64,000 nt of DNA from Longimicrobiales bacterium (GTDB lineage Bacteria > Gemmatimonadota > Gemmatimonadetes > Longimicrobiales > Gaopeijiaceae), in NCBI GenBank assembly GCA_958296005.1, contig CATQHQ010000001.1:822134-886133 (forward strand), given 5' to 3'. Below the pieces are notes generated by a model, which had not been told where the DNA came from, did not search any database, and worked only from the letters and a program-made list of their open reading frames with translations. Below, one piece after another: positions 1 to 9,330 of this stretch (the first letter of the stretch is position 1; each line of letters opens with the position of its first letter). The translations under genes were made by a program, and so were the position numbers.

Positions 1-1305
1 TACTGCCTGTACGAGGGGGAGTGCCCGACGTACGTCCGCTGGTGGGACGTCCGCTTCCCACCGGCCTCGGCGCCGCCGTCGGGTCGCTCGGCGAGTGATG
101 TCGCCGCCGAGCTGCGGAGTCGCTTTGCGGCGGCGGTACGGGCCCAGATGCTCTCGGATGTGCCGGTCGGCGCCTTTCTGAGTGCAGGGCTGGACTCCAG
201 TAGTGTCGTCGCGATGATGGCAGCCGAGAGTTCGGCGCCGGTGCGGACGTTCACGGTCGCGGTTCCGTCGCAGGGGGCGCGGGGCGCATACGGATTCGAC
301 GACCCGGCGGTGGCCGCACGGACGGCGGAGCGGCTGGGGTGCGTGCACCAGTCCTTGTTTCTCGACGCGAACGTGGCGGAGCTGCTGCCGCGCTTGGCAT
401 GGCATCTGGACGACCCAGTGGCCGACCCGGCGGTCTTCGCTGCCTACTTGGTGAGCCGGGCCGCGTCCGACCACGTCAAGGTGCTGTTGTCGGGGATGGG
501 CGGCGACGAGGTGTTCGCCGGGTACCGAAAGTACAGAGCGCACTACTTGGCGCTGAAGTACCAACGGCTGCCGCGGTTTCTGCGTAGCCGCATGCTGGAG
601 CCGGCGGCGGCCGGGATGCCGCTGGCAACCGGCACGCGCTTGGCGCCGATCGTTCGCCTCGCCAAGAAGATGGCGCGTAGCGGGTCCCTCGCTCCCGTCG
701 ACAGGTTCATAGCAGACGGCATGCGAATGAACGGCGGCGAGGTGGCGGCGCTGCTCGCCGACGACCTGCGGGAGGAAGCCTGCGCCGGCGACCTCCGGGA
801 GGCTCACCTCCAAGCCTTCGACCGGACCGACGACGCGGACTTCCTGGACCAGATGCTCTACGTGGACATGGCCACGTTCATGCCCAGCCTCAACCTGCTG
901 TACAGCGACAGGATGAGCATGGCGGCGTCGGTGGAGCTGCGCGTCCCGTTCCTGGACAAGGAGCTGGTGGAGTGGGTTGCCGCTGCGGTGGCCCCTCGCT
1001 TGAAGCTCGCGGGGAGCACGACCAAGTACGTCTTGCGCGAGGCGATGGGCAACGCGGTCGGACGGGAGGTGCTTCGCCAGCCAAAGGCGGGGTTCGGTGC
1101 ACCTGTGGACGTGTGGCTTCGCGGCGAGTTGGCGGAGATGCTTGGCGACCTCCTGTCGCCGGCGCGGTTGAGGCGCAGAGGGTTCTTCAAGCCGGAGGCC
1201 GTGCAGGCGTTGCTCAAGCGCCACGAGGCGGGCAAGGAAGATCTGTCGTATCAGCTGTGGCAGCTTCTAGCGTTCGAGGCGTGGGCGGAGCGGTTCCTGG
1301 GGTAG
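1..1305 (+). CDS. Asparagine synthase (glutamine-hydrolysing)-like protein, C-terminal part, cut by the window edge
   Basis: The reading frame is open from base 1, so the N-terminal glutaminase domain lies outside the window; 434 residues plus stop are visible. What remains is the ATP-dependent synthetase domain. It has a PP-loop of the form SAGLDSS at about residues 61-67 (SGGLDSS is more usual), then LSGMGGDEVFAGY and the conserved RMSMAASVELRVPFLD segment typical of AsnB. In polysaccharide loci such proteins usually transfer an amide to a sugar acid rather than making free asparagine; that role is inferred here from the neighbouring glycan genes. It runs rightward and its last 39 bases overlap the 3' end of the leftward polymerase gene. 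Family assignment is firm, substrate unknown. Confidence 0.93.
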   Translation, partial: YCLYEGECPTYVRWWDVRFPPASAPPSGRSASDVAAELRSRFAAAVRAQMLSDVPVGAFLSAGLDSSSVVAMMAAESSAPVRTFTVAVPSQGARGAYGFDDPAVAARTAERLGCVHQSLFLDANVAELLPRLAWHLDDPVADPAVFAAYLVSRAASDHVKVLLSGMGGDEVFAGYRKYRAHYLALKYQRLPRFLRSRMLEPAAAGMPLATGTRLAPIVRLAKKMARSGSLAPVDRFIADGMRMNGGEVAALLADDLREEACAGDLREAHLQAFDRTDDADFLDQMLYVDMATFMPSLNLLYSDRMSMAASVELRVPFLDKELVEWVAAAVAPRLKLAGSTTKYVLREAMGNAVGREVLRQPKAGFGAPVDVWLRGELAEMLGDLLSPARLRRRGFFKPEAVQALLKRHEAGKEDLSYQLWQLLAFEAWAERFLG

Positions 1306-2571
1306 GGGACGGGGGGCGTCGCCGCTGGCGGGCAGCTGGGCATCGCCGGCCCCTCGGCGGCTGTCGAGGAGGAGCTGGATGGCGTAGGCAGTTCCAGCGA
1401 AGAAGATCAAGTTGTTGCCCAGGAAGCGGTGTGTGCGGAACGAGAGCAGCACGGCCAGGAAGAAGTCGATGTACACGACCAACCAAAACAGGTTGCCCTT
1501 GCTCAGGAAGCGGTTGTAGGCGATTGCGACGAGGGCGCCGTACACGCCGGGCATGAACAACAGGCCCGCAAGGCCGAAGTCGAAGTAGAGGAAGCCCAGG
1601 AAGGTGGGCGTGTTGTGGGTGCCGTAGAGGTGGCTGATCTGGAGGCCCACGTCCCGCGTCTCGGGGACGAGGGTTCGGAGCATGTCGAAGCTGTTGAGCC
1701 CCATCGTCAGCGGGCTGTCCTGCTCGACGGTCAGCTGAAGGTTCTTGAAGCTGGCGCCGGTATGTGCCCAAGCAGTGGCGAGGGCGCCTATGTCGACCCT
1801 CGGGTTCTGAATCTCCGGCGTTTCCTGGAACTCGCGACGACGGGCGGTCTCGACAGCCACGAAGATCGCGAGTCCCAGCACGGCAAACAGCGCCGCGGTG
1901 CGCCGTCGCCGGAGAGGAAGCGCGTACGCGACGTACACGCCTGCCCACGCAAGGGCGGCCAGCGCCGAGACCCGCACGCCCCCGAACATCAGCATGACGA
2001 CCGACGAACAGGCGAGGATCAGCCAGGCGGCCCGCCAGGGGAGGGCCTTCGACCTAAGCGCCAGCATCAAGCAGAGCGTCACCGCGAGGATGTGCAGGTG
2101 GTACAGGTACCCGAAGTAGGGAAGCTGGAAGGTCTGCCGGAGCGTGTTGACGGCGGGCGAGAAGAGGGGGATCCCGCCGGCGACCCGAACGAACCACCAA
2201 GTCGTAAGGGTCGCCACCAAGTAGACTGCCAGCGCAGCCCAGGCCAAGCCCGGGAGCTCGGCCAGCCCGCGAAGGCGGGTGCGCGCTGCGTCGCGGTCGG
2301 GAACCCAAAAGCGTTTCGTCGCGAGGATGAAGCCGGCGGCGAACGAAGCGAACGCCACAAAGACGACGATGTAGGCTTGGAGCTCGAAGGGGTCGGCGTA
2401 GTAGGGTTCGTCGTACGTCTCCGACAGCCGAAGGTGGGCGAAGCCGAAGACCCCGATCCAAGCCGCCGTGAAGACGGCCAGGGGGTGGATCGGGTCGTGG
2501 GTGGCGGCCGCGATCCGCCACGCTGCCGCCAGCGCCCCGACGATCAGCGTTGTGCCGAGGAGGGTGTCCAT
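1267..2571 (-). CDS. Oligosaccharide repeat-unit polymerase (Wzy-like), multi-pass membrane protein
   Basis: The 434-residue product is dominated by hydrophobic stretches throughout its length (for example around LAWAALAVYLVATLTTWWFV and GLLFMPGVYGALVAIAYN), as expected for a polytopic inner-membrane protein. Length, topology and position at the end of a polysaccharide operon fit the Wzy family, which joins lipid-linked repeat units in the periplasm. These proteins have little sequence conservation, so the call rests on topology and context. The ATG at 2571 was chosen because the hydrophobic segment begins at once and it clears the upstream gene by 58 bases. The C-terminal tail is rich in R, P and G and overlaps the convergent asparagine synthase gene. 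Confidence 0.75.
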   Translation of the reverse strand: MDTLLGTTLIVGALAAAWRIAAATHDPIHPLAVFTAAWIGVFGFAHLRLSETYDEPYYADPFELQAYIVVFVAFASFAAGFILATKRFWVPDRDAARTRLRGLAELPGLAWAALAVYLVATLTTWWFVRVAGGIPLFSPAVNTLRQTFQLPYFGYLYHLHILAVTLCLMLALRSKALPWRAAWLILACSSVVMLMFGGVRVSALAALAWAGVYVAYALPLRRRRTAALFAVLGLAIFVAVETARRREFQETPEIQNPRVDIGALATAWAHTGASFKNLQLTVEQDSPLTMGLNSFDMLRTLVPETRDVGLQISHLYGTHNTPTFLGFLYFDFGLAGLLFMPGVYGALVAIAYNRFLSKGNLFWLVVYIDFFLAVLLSFRTHRFLGNNLIFFAGTAYAIQLLLDSRRGAGDAQLPASGDAPRPLPQEPLRPRLER

Positions 2572-2629
2572 CTCGCGATCGGCTGTGGCTTCCAGGTGGG
2601 CATGGTGGAAGGTAGTGGGGGCGCTCGGG

Positions 2630-4552
2630 CTAGAGGCGGTAGCGTTCCTGAAGGATGGCGGCGGACGCCAGCATGAGCAGGAGCGAGTCGGCGGCGGGGC
2701 GGTCCGCGTCGGGGAGGGCAGGAAGCGCGTCCAAGAAGCGCAGCACCGAGGCTTGGTCGAAGAACGGGACAGACTGCATCGCCTGCCCCCGAAGGGCGTC
2801 CTGCACGCAGTCGTGGAGCGGGTTGGCCCCGAGGCCGGCCGACGGCGGTGCCCAGAAGGGGCGTTTGGTCCTGTCGTGGACAGCGTCGGAGACGTACGGG
2901 CGCATCGCCGTCCGGAGCAGGAGCTTCTCGGGGCGGGTGGCGGCCAGGAGCGGGAGCGGGAGGGTGTTGACGTACTCGAAGAGACGGTGGTCCAAGAAGG
3001 GAAGCCGCACCTCGACGCCGTGCGCCATGTCCAGGCGGTCTGCTGCGAGGTGGTAGTTCGCGAAGAGGGAGTGGAGCCAGAGGTACAGGAGTTGCCGGGC
3101 GGGCTCCCGCTTTGCCAGGCTGGCCGCCTCGTTGCAGCGACGGTAGTAGGCGCGGTAGAGGTCGTAGCCGCGAAAGTCGTGCAGGAATGCAGGGGCGTAC
3201 AGGGACCGCAGGTGGCCCAGGCCCCGGGCCAAGCGGCCGAAGAGGGCCGGGGACGTGCCGAGGAGCGATGCGATGCGGGCCATCCAGGGGGAGACGGCGG
3301 CCAGCGCGGGGAATCGGCGGGACGGGGAGCGCAACAGGCGGGGCAGGAAGCGAAGCCGACGCAGCACGCCGGCGATGGGGCTCGCGCCCGCTGCCGGGCT
3401 TGCGCTTGCCGCAGCGCGCAGGAACTCGTAGCCGAAGAAGGCCTCGTCCGCGCCTTCGCCGGCGAGGACGGCTCGGTAGCCGGCTTGGCGCACGCTCCGG
3501 CTGAGCAAGAACCGAGCCACGCCGTGGGCGTTGTACTGCAGCGTCTCGGCGTGCCAGACCGCGTCCGCGAAGTGATCGGCGAGATCCGAGTCCCGGAGCG
3601 TCGCCACGACGTGGTTTGCGCGTGCGGATTTTGCCATGCCCCGGGCCGCGTCGCTCTCGTCGTAGCTGCGTCGCTCGAAGCCGACGGTGAACGCGGCCAC
3701 GGGTTCGCTTGCGCACGACGACGCCATCCCCAGCACCGCCGACGAATCCAATCCGCCGCTGAGGAGGCAGCCGACGGGGACGTCTGCGTCGATGCGCAGG
3801 CGGACGGCTTCCCGGACGAGGTTGCGAACTTCCTCGACGTGTTGATTGGGCGGGCTGGCCGGGCGGACGCGAGTTCGGGGCGACGGGGGCAAGTCCCAGT
3901 AGCGCTCGATGCGCACGCCCGCGTCCGAAGCCACCAGCAAGTGCCCGGGCGGGAGCTGGGCGATGCCGGCAAAGAGGGAATGCCGTTCGTCGGGACAGGC
4001 ATGAAGCGCGTGGTAGGCCGCGTGCGGGTCCCACGCTGCGGGAACACCCGCCGCGAAGAGCGCCTTCGCCTCCGACGCCAGGTAGAGCGCACCCTCGTGC
4101 TTGCAGTAGAAGAGCGGCTTGATGCCGAAGCGGTCCCGGGCCGCGAAGAGAACGCCGGTCGCCTCGTTCCAGACGACAAAGGCGAACTGGCCTCTCAGCT
4201 TGTGCAGGCACTCGGTCCCGGCGTCCTCGTACAGGTGCAGGGCGACCTCGGTGTCGGAGCGGGTGCGGAAGCGGTGTCCGGCGGCTTGGAGGGACCTGCG
4301 CATCCGCCTGAAGTCGTAGAACTCGCCGTTGGCCGCGATGCGGAGGCGTCCATCTTCGTTTGCGATCGGCTGCGCGCCCTCGGGGTCGTTGATCGCTAGG
4401 CGGGCGTGACCGAGGCCGACGCGGCCCGAGGGCGACGTCCATGTGCGCTCCCCGTCGGGGCCACGATGCCGCAACGCCGCCGTCGCACGCGCCAGCGCGT
4501 CCTTGGAGACCGTGCCGCCGTCCCAGGGCCGGATTGCGACGATGCCGCACAC
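2630..4552 (-). CDS. asnB: Asparagine synthase (glutamine-hydrolysing), full length
   Basis: The 640-residue product starts MCGIVAIR with a GTG codon, so after Met removal Cys2 is the class II glutamine amidotransferase nucleophile. Other glutaminase residues are present (ARLAIND, AANGEFYD, RSDTEV). The synthetase domain has a canonical PP-loop SGGLDSS near residue 265 and GEGADEAFFGYE. Both half-reactions, glutamine hydrolysis and ATP-dependent amidation, should therefore work. It lies 58 bases upstream of the polymerase gene and 10 bases downstream of the HTTM gene, inside the glycan operon. Amidation of a uronic or nonulosonic acid is an attractive inferred role; free asparagine synthesis cannot be excluded. 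Confidence 0.93.
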   Translation of the reverse strand: MCGIVAIRPWDGGTVSKDALARATAALRHRGPDGERTWTSPSGRVGLGHARLAINDPEGAQPIANEDGRLRIAANGEFYDFRRMRRSLQAAGHRFRTRSDTEVALHLYEDAGTECLHKLRGQFAFVVWNEATGVLFAARDRFGIKPLFYCKHEGALYLASEAKALFAAGVPAAWDPHAAYHALHACPDERHSLFAGIAQLPPGHLLVASDAGVRIERYWDLPPSPRTRVRPASPPNQHVEEVRNLVREAVRLRIDADVPVGCLLSGGLDSSAVLGMASSCASEPVAAFTVGFERRSYDESDAARGMAKSARANHVVATLRDSDLADHFADAVWHAETLQYNAHGVARFLLSRSVRQAGYRAVLAGEGADEAFFGYEFLRAAASASPAAGASPIAGVLRRLRFLPRLLRSPSRRFPALAAVSPWMARIASLLGTSPALFGRLARGLGHLRSLYAPAFLHDFRGYDLYRAYYRRCNEAASLAKREPARQLLYLWLHSLFANYHLAADRLDMAHGVEVRLPFLDHRLFEYVNTLPLPLLAATRPEKLLLRTAMRPYVSDAVHDRTKRPFWAPPSAGLGANPLHDCVQDALRGQAMQSVPFFDQASVLRFLDALPALPDADRPAADSLLLMLASAAILQERYRL

Positions 4553-4562
4553 GGAACGAGAG

Positions 4563-6023
4563 TCAGGTCCTGGCGGGGTCGGGCGTCGTGCCGACTGGGT
4601 CGAGGAGCGTGGCCACGCCGTCGCGGCAGCGGAAGCGCATCAGGAAGCGGCGCTCTCCTCGGGCGAGATCGAGGTTGTCCGCCGTCACGCGCTGGACGGT
4701 TGCGAACGCCTCGATCGTCCCCGCGTTCGGATGCGACCGGGCGTAGCGGGCGGCGTAGCGAGCCAGAATGGCTTCTCTCACGGTCGCGAGTGCCTCGGGA
4801 CCCATCTGCAGCCACACGTTTCCGAAGAGGTACGACTGGAGGAGGAGGTGGCGCATGGTGTCGTCGAACAAGGTACTGGCGTCGAGGGCCTGCCGCTTCT
4901 TCGAGCCGGAGGTCGCGCGCCAGAGTTCGTAGCGAACGTGATAGTTGCGCGAATCGACCCAGTCGAAGAGCCGATAGCTCTGGAACACGCCCGCCAGCCA
5001 CATCGCGGAGCGCAGGGGGTTGGCCCAGCCCCGGGCCGAATACGGCTTGGAGACGGGCCGCCACTTCGCTGCGGCTTCCCAGGCGCACATCGCAACGAGG
5101 GCGGCGACGAGGACGAGGGCGACGACCGCAGCGGGATCGAGGGCGACGGGGAATGGGGCCGTGGGGGGGCCGGTCGGGGCGGGAGAGCCGGCCGCTGCGC
5201 TTGCGATCTCCGGGCCGAAGGCGACGGGCAGCGCACCGAGCATGAGAAGGTTGGCGTAGGGGATCTTGAGCGTTGCGACGATGCCTAGGTGAAAGACGAC
5301 CGCGCACCCCGCCAGGAACCACTTGCCGAGAGAATGCGACGGGAGCACGAAGACGAGGCCGAAGAGCGGTTCCAGAACCAGGGCGGCGTAGTTGACGCAG
5401 CGCAGCACGGACCGGCGCGGCACTGTCCAGAAGTCGGGGGTGCGGGCGATCGGCATCCGCAGGGCGGCGTGCATCGCTGTCCCGTTCCGCCACATCGGGC
5501 TGGTGAACTTGTACGCTCCCGCCACTAGGTAGATCAGCGCCATGTTCGCCATGAACGCCCGCGGCGCCGCGCCGGGGACCGTTGTCCCGAGCCCGCCGCC
5601 GGTGCCCGGGGCCAGCGTGTGGCCGATCGGCAGCAGCACGAGCCATAGGCAAGCGATATGGACGATCGAGTCGTCCAGGTACGCGACCAGGACGTTCCAT
5701 CGGTAGGTGGAGACGGCGGCGGCGAACAGAAAGGCCGCGCACGCTCTGGGGTGGATCCCCAGCGCCACGAGGACCGCCGCCGCGCAGGCGCAGAGGTAGA
5801 CGGCGCGGAAGACCCACCCGGGCATCCCGGGCTGGAAGAGGCTCCAGCGAACGGCGGGCAGGAGCTTCGCGCACAGGCGGTGATCGATCAGGCCGTCCGG
5901 GTCGCTGAAGTCGCTGGCTTGGCGGTACGCCTGGAGGAAGTACACGAACACGATCCCGCCGGCCCAGATGCGCAGCAGGTCGAGGGGAACGGCGTGAACC
6001 GGGGCGGCCCAAGCCGCGAGCAT
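4563..6023 (-). CDS. HTTM-domain membrane protein (vitamin K-dependent gamma-carboxylase-like)
   Basis: The 486-residue product has many transmembrane segments from residue 10 on (for example LRIWAGGIVFVYFLQAY and CLWLVLLPIG). It also contains the segment MALIYLVAGAYKFTSPMW, followed by NGTA, which is characteristic of the HTTM family, the membrane half of vitamin K-dependent gamma-carboxylase. Bacterial HTTM proteins are mostly uncharacterised and need not carboxylate glutamate. The ATG at 6023 was chosen because the first membrane helix follows within about 15 residues and it sits 19 bases after the preceding stop. It lies between a transferase and an asparagine synthase in the glycan operon, so modification of a lipid-linked or periplasmic saccharide is possible (inference). 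Confidence 0.8.
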   Translation of the reverse strand: MLAAWAAPVHAVPLDLLRIWAGGIVFVYFLQAYRQASDFSDPDGLIDHRLCAKLLPAVRWSLFQPGMPGWVFRAVYLCACAAAVLVALGIHPRACAAFLFAAAVSTYRWNVLVAYLDDSIVHIACLWLVLLPIGHTLAPGTGGGLGTTVPGAAPRAFMANMALIYLVAGAYKFTSPMWRNGTAMHAALRMPIARTPDFWTVPRRSVLRCVNYAALVLEPLFGLVFVLPSHSLGKWFLAGCAVVFHLGIVATLKIPYANLLMLGALPVAFGPEIASAAAGSPAPTGPPTAPFPVALDPAAVVALVLVAALVAMCAWEAAAKWRPVSKPYSARGWANPLRSAMWLAGVFQSYRLFDWVDSRNYHVRYELWRATSGSKKRQALDASTLFDDTMRHLLLQSYLFGNVWLQMGPEALATVREAILARYAARYARSHPNAGTIEAFATVQRVTADNLDLARGERRFLMRFRCRDGVATLLDPVGTTPDPART

Positions 6024-6042
6024 CTCGGACAAGGCCGGTGAC

Positions 6043-7491
6043 CTAGCGCCGGTTGTGGAGCGCGGACCCGATCGGGCTGGACAGCGCGTCGAGGACCGCC
6101 TCCGCAACCCGCTGGCCCGCGCCGCCGTCCACGCGAAACGCCTGCTCCTCGACCATCTTCCGGCGGGCGTCCGAGTCCAGGGACGGATCCTCGACGTAGC
6201 GCTCCACCGCGTCCATGAGCTTGGAGATATCCGAGACGAGGCGCAAGCCGCCGGAGCGCACAAGGTTGGCTTGGTGAGTGAAGTCGAAGTAGCGGCGGAC
6301 CGAGCGCTCGTACGGGCGCTCGCCATCGACGTCGAAGCAGACCCCCACCACCGGCGTGCCAACGGCGGCCGCGTCGATCGAGATCGACGACGCGGTGCTG
6401 GCGGCCACGGCACCGTGGCACAGGGTGTCGGCTAGGCGCTGGCTCGCCTCGCGGTCGAAGACCCGGTCGCGGTACTCGCCCAAGTGACCCGCACCGGCAG
6501 CGTCCACGGCGACTCCCGGCAGCTTCCGCAGCTCGCCGTAGCGCTCCAACCGATCCAGCTGGTGCACGCGCACCAGGAAGTGCAGCGAGTCGCCGAACCG
6601 TTGGCGCACGGCTTGGGCGATCTGCAGGGCGAGACGGGGCTCGTCGGGGATCGTTCCCTCGGTCTGGGTTGCGTACACCAGGTACGGCTTGGCGGGGTCG
6701 AAGCCGAGGGTGGCGCAGAAGTCGTCGCGGCTTGCGTACGGCGCACCGGCGTAGACGTCGTGCTGGGGCGCGCCGGTGACCCACACGCTCTCGGGCGGCA
6801 AGTCGTGCACTTCGACGGCCTCCCGCCGCATCGTCTCGTTCCACACCGTGATGCGGTCCGGTCGCACGGGAAAGAAGCCCTTGCTGGTCAAGTTGTCCCA
6901 GCTGGGGACGAGGACCATCGTGGGCAGGTCGTGCTTGGCGGCCGAGATGATCAGGTAGCGGTCCAGGTAGGGCTCGGCGGCCGGACCCCGGTTGGCGGCC
7001 AGGGTGAGCACGCGCGTGCCGATCACCAAGTCGGGGCGCAGCCGCCGGATGTGAGCGCCGTAGAGGTCGGGTCCGAAGCGGCGGATCGCCCAACGCGACA
7101 GGCGCAGCAGCGGGTTGCCGAAGCGGGAGGCGAACGCGACGGCGACGGCGTGCAGCACCCGGACGGTCGGACTCCCGGCGGACCTGGTGCGAGCGTAGAT
7201 CCGGCCGGTCCTGGTGCGGCTGGAGAGGACGAGCATGAAGAGGCGGTGGACGGCGTGGTCGATCCTGCGGAAGGCGCCGTCCGGGGCCGGGGCTAGGGCG
7301 TGGAAGTGGACGTTGGGGCCGGCGAATTCGTCCTGGAAGCCGGGCACGTGGCCTGCACGGGTGAAGAGGTGAAGCCGAACGCCGGCGTTCCGTAGCGTCC
7401 TGAAGGCGTCGGTGCGCAGGATGTCCCGGACGCCGGCGGCCATGGGGATGCCGATGAAGACGGTACGGACCGACGGACGCGCCTCGGTCAC
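6043..7491 (-). CDS. CDP-glycerol glycerophosphotransferase / GT-B-like transferase
   Basis: The 482-residue product starts at GTG 7491, which overlaps the upstream asparagine synthase stop in a GTGA tetramer, so the two are probably translationally coupled. The central block VPSWDNLTSKGFF, then VWNETMRREAVEVHDLP and VTGAPQHDVY, is typical of GT-B-fold proteins annotated as CDP-glycerol glycerophosphotransferase-like or UDP-sugar epimerase-like in capsule loci. A C-terminal STASSISIDAAAVGTPVVG segment matches the nucleotide-binding half of that fold. No signal peptide or membrane helix is evident, so it should act at the cytoplasmic face. Donor and acceptor cannot be read from the sequence. 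Confidence 0.68.
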   Translation of the reverse strand: MTEARPSVRTVFIGIPMAAGVRDILRTDAFRTLRNAGVRLHLFTRAGHVPGFQDEFAGPNVHFHALAPAPDGAFRRIDHAVHRLFMLVLSSRTRTGRIYARTRSAGSPTVRVLHAVAVAFASRFGNPLLRLSRWAIRRFGPDLYGAHIRRLRPDLVIGTRVLTLAANRGPAAEPYLDRYLIISAAKHDLPTMVLVPSWDNLTSKGFFPVRPDRITVWNETMRREAVEVHDLPPESVWVTGAPQHDVYAGAPYASRDDFCATLGFDPAKPYLVYATQTEGTIPDEPRLALQIAQAVRQRFGDSLHFLVRVHQLDRLERYGELRKLPGVAVDAAGAGHLGEYRDRVFDREASQRLADTLCHGAVAASTASSISIDAAAVGTPVVGVCFDVDGERPYERSVRRYFDFTHQANLVRSGGLRLVSDISKLMDAVERYVEDPSLDSDARRKMVEEQAFRVDGGAGQRVAEAVLDALSSPIGSALHNRR

Positions 7492-9326
7492 GGAGCGAAC
7501 CGCCGAAACCACAGCTCCGTGGCGACCCACTGCCACACGTGAAAGGAGTTGGGACTCCCCTGCTGCCGAAACAGTCGGAGCTCGGCAGCGACTTCCTTGG
7601 CGTCGAATAGCCCCCGAGCTGCAAACTCCGGCGAACCGACGATCTCCTCGACGGCGTCGGCAAGGGGACCCGCCAGCCATTCGCGTTGCGGCGTGACCAC
7701 GGCCCGCTTGGGCGCCCAGCGGACGCCTTCGGGGAGCCTGTCCCTCATCGCTCGACGAAGCACGTGCTTGGAGGTGCCGTTCCGAATCTTGCGGTCGCCG
7801 GGCAGCCGGAAGGCGAACTCGACGATGCGATGGTCCAGAAACGGCTCCCGCAGCTCCCGGGACGACGCCATCGAAAGGCGGTCGTTCATCCGCAGCACGC
7901 GGGGCAGCTTCGTGTGGACCAAGTCCCGATAAAGGACGTTCCGCAAGTGGTCGGGAAACGGTCTCTCGAACTCCGGCGGCGGACCGGCCAGCTCGCGCAT
8001 CGCCGGGCTTGCGCAACGGGGTCGAAGGTGGGCGGTGCCGTCCTGCGACAACGCTTGCGCGCGGCCGTTGAGGAGGCTGCGCAGCCGGCTCGCGACGCGG
8101 CGCCGACTCCCGCCCGCCGCCCTGATCTCCGTCCGAAGACGGCGGTGTCGACCCGCCTCCAGCAGGTCGAGGAGGTGGTGAGGCAGGTAGTAGCGGTACC
8201 CCGCGAGAAGTTCGTCCACGCCCTGGCCTTCCAGGAGCACGGTGACGCCAAGGTCCCGGGCCAGCTGGTGGAGGCGGTGGTAGGCCAGGGTCGCGACGCC
8301 ACCGAACGGCGCCTCCTGGTTCCACACCGCCTGTCGGGCGAGCTGCATGACTTCGGCCGCCTCGAGGCGCGACCGGTTGCGCCTCCAGTGAACCTGCCCC
8401 GGAACCTGTCCTGCGAAGGGGGCTTCGTCGTACTCGGGGTGGCCACACGTCGCCGTGAAGGTGTGGACGCTCTCGCCTGCCGCCGCAGTCGATCCCACGG
8501 ACGCCAGCAGCGACGCCGAGTCCAGGCCGCCGCTCAGGTTCACGCCTACCGGTACGTCGGCCCGCAGGCGCAGGCGCACCGAGTCGTCCAGGAGTTCGAG
8601 CAACGTCCGCTGGGCGTCCGCTTCGGAGAGGTGAGCGGGTTCCTCGGCTTGTTGCGGCAGGTTCCAGTACTGCAGCGGACGAGGTTCGCCGTGCCGACCG
8701 AGGTCGACCCGGAGCCAGAAGCCGGGCGCCAGGCTTCGCACGCCGCGGAAGAAGGTCCTCGTCCCGTGGTCCGAGCATCCGTGCACGAGGTAGTCGGCCC
8801 ACGCCTTCGTGTCGGGAGCGGTCGGCACGCCCAACGCCGCCAGTCCCTTGATCTCCGACGAGAAGTAGAAGGCGCCGCGGTGGACGGTGTAGTGAAAGGG
8901 CTTGATGCCCAGGCGGTCCCGCGCGCACAGCAGGAGCTTGCGACGACGGTCCCACAGGGCGAAGGCGAACATGCCGTTGAGGCGTTCGAGGAAGCCGGAC
9001 CCCCACTCCATGTACGCCGCCAGAAGCACTTCCGAGTCGGTGGCGCTCCGATAGGTGCGCGGCGGCAGCTCGTCCCGGAGCTCCCGGTAGTTGTATATCT
9101 CGCCGTTGAAGACAAGTACGACGGACCCGTCGGGGGACGTCATCGGCTGGCGTCCCGCTCGCGTCGTGTCGATGATGCTGAGGCGGTTGTGACAGAAGGC
9201 GACCGGGTACTCGGGGTCGATCCAGCTGCCTCGGTCGTCGGGTCCGCCATGGTGCTGGACGTCCAACGCGGCCTGGATTCGGTTGGGCTCGAGATCGGCG
9301 CCGACCGCCCCTGCTAATCTGCACAT
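7488..9326 (-). CDS. Asparagine synthase (glutamine-hydrolysing), second full-length copy
   Basis: The 612-residue product starts at the ATG at 9326, because this puts the catalytic Cys at position 2 (MCRLAGAVG); an upstream in-frame ATG would bury it. Glutaminase signatures NRLSIIDTT, FNGEIYNY and SATDSEV are intact, as is the PP-loop SGGLDSA near residue 262 and EGQGVDELLAGYRYY. It differs clearly from the asparagine synthase at 2630-4552 (CRLAG against CGIVA), so this is an old paralogue rather than a recent duplicate. It begins 4 bases after the stop of the epimerase gene and its stop overlaps the next start. A distinct amide acceptor for each copy is inference. Confidence 0.92.
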   Translation of the reverse strand: MCRLAGAVGADLEPNRIQAALDVQHHGGPDDRGSWIDPEYPVAFCHNRLSIIDTTRAGRQPMTSPDGSVVLVFNGEIYNYRELRDELPPRTYRSATDSEVLLAAYMEWGSGFLERLNGMFAFALWDRRRKLLLCARDRLGIKPFHYTVHRGAFYFSSEIKGLAALGVPTAPDTKAWADYLVHGCSDHGTRTFFRGVRSLAPGFWLRVDLGRHGEPRPLQYWNLPQQAEEPAHLSEADAQRTLLELLDDSVRLRLRADVPVGVNLSGGLDSASLLASVGSTAAAGESVHTFTATCGHPEYDEAPFAGQVPGQVHWRRNRSRLEAAEVMQLARQAVWNQEAPFGGVATLAYHRLHQLARDLGVTVLLEGQGVDELLAGYRYYLPHHLLDLLEAGRHRRLRTEIRAAGGSRRRVASRLRSLLNGRAQALSQDGTAHLRPRCASPAMRELAGPPPEFERPFPDHLRNVLYRDLVHTKLPRVLRMNDRLSMASSRELREPFLDHRIVEFAFRLPGDRKIRNGTSKHVLRRAMRDRLPEGVRWAPKRAVVTPQREWLAGPLADAVEEIVGSPEFAARGLFDAKEVAAELRLFRQQGSPNSFHVWQWVATELWFRRFAP

Positions 9327-9330
9327 GGAC

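Noticed and set aside
1267..4179. A single 970-residue leftward protein spanning the polymerase and part of the asparagine synthase
   Set aside because: Upstream of 2571 the frame is a biased, arginine/serine-rich shadow of the asparagine synthase gene; the membrane protein starts at 2571.
4563..6023. True vitamin K-dependent gamma-carboxylase
   Set aside because: Only the HTTM membrane part is recognisable; no protein substrate and no vitamin K cycle gene is nearby.
2630..9326. Lasso-peptide cyclase interpretation of the asparagine synthase homologues
   Set aside because: Both full-length proteins keep the catalytic Cys2 of the glutaminase domain, and no precursor peptide, leader protease or RRE gene is nearby; the surroundings are glycan genes.
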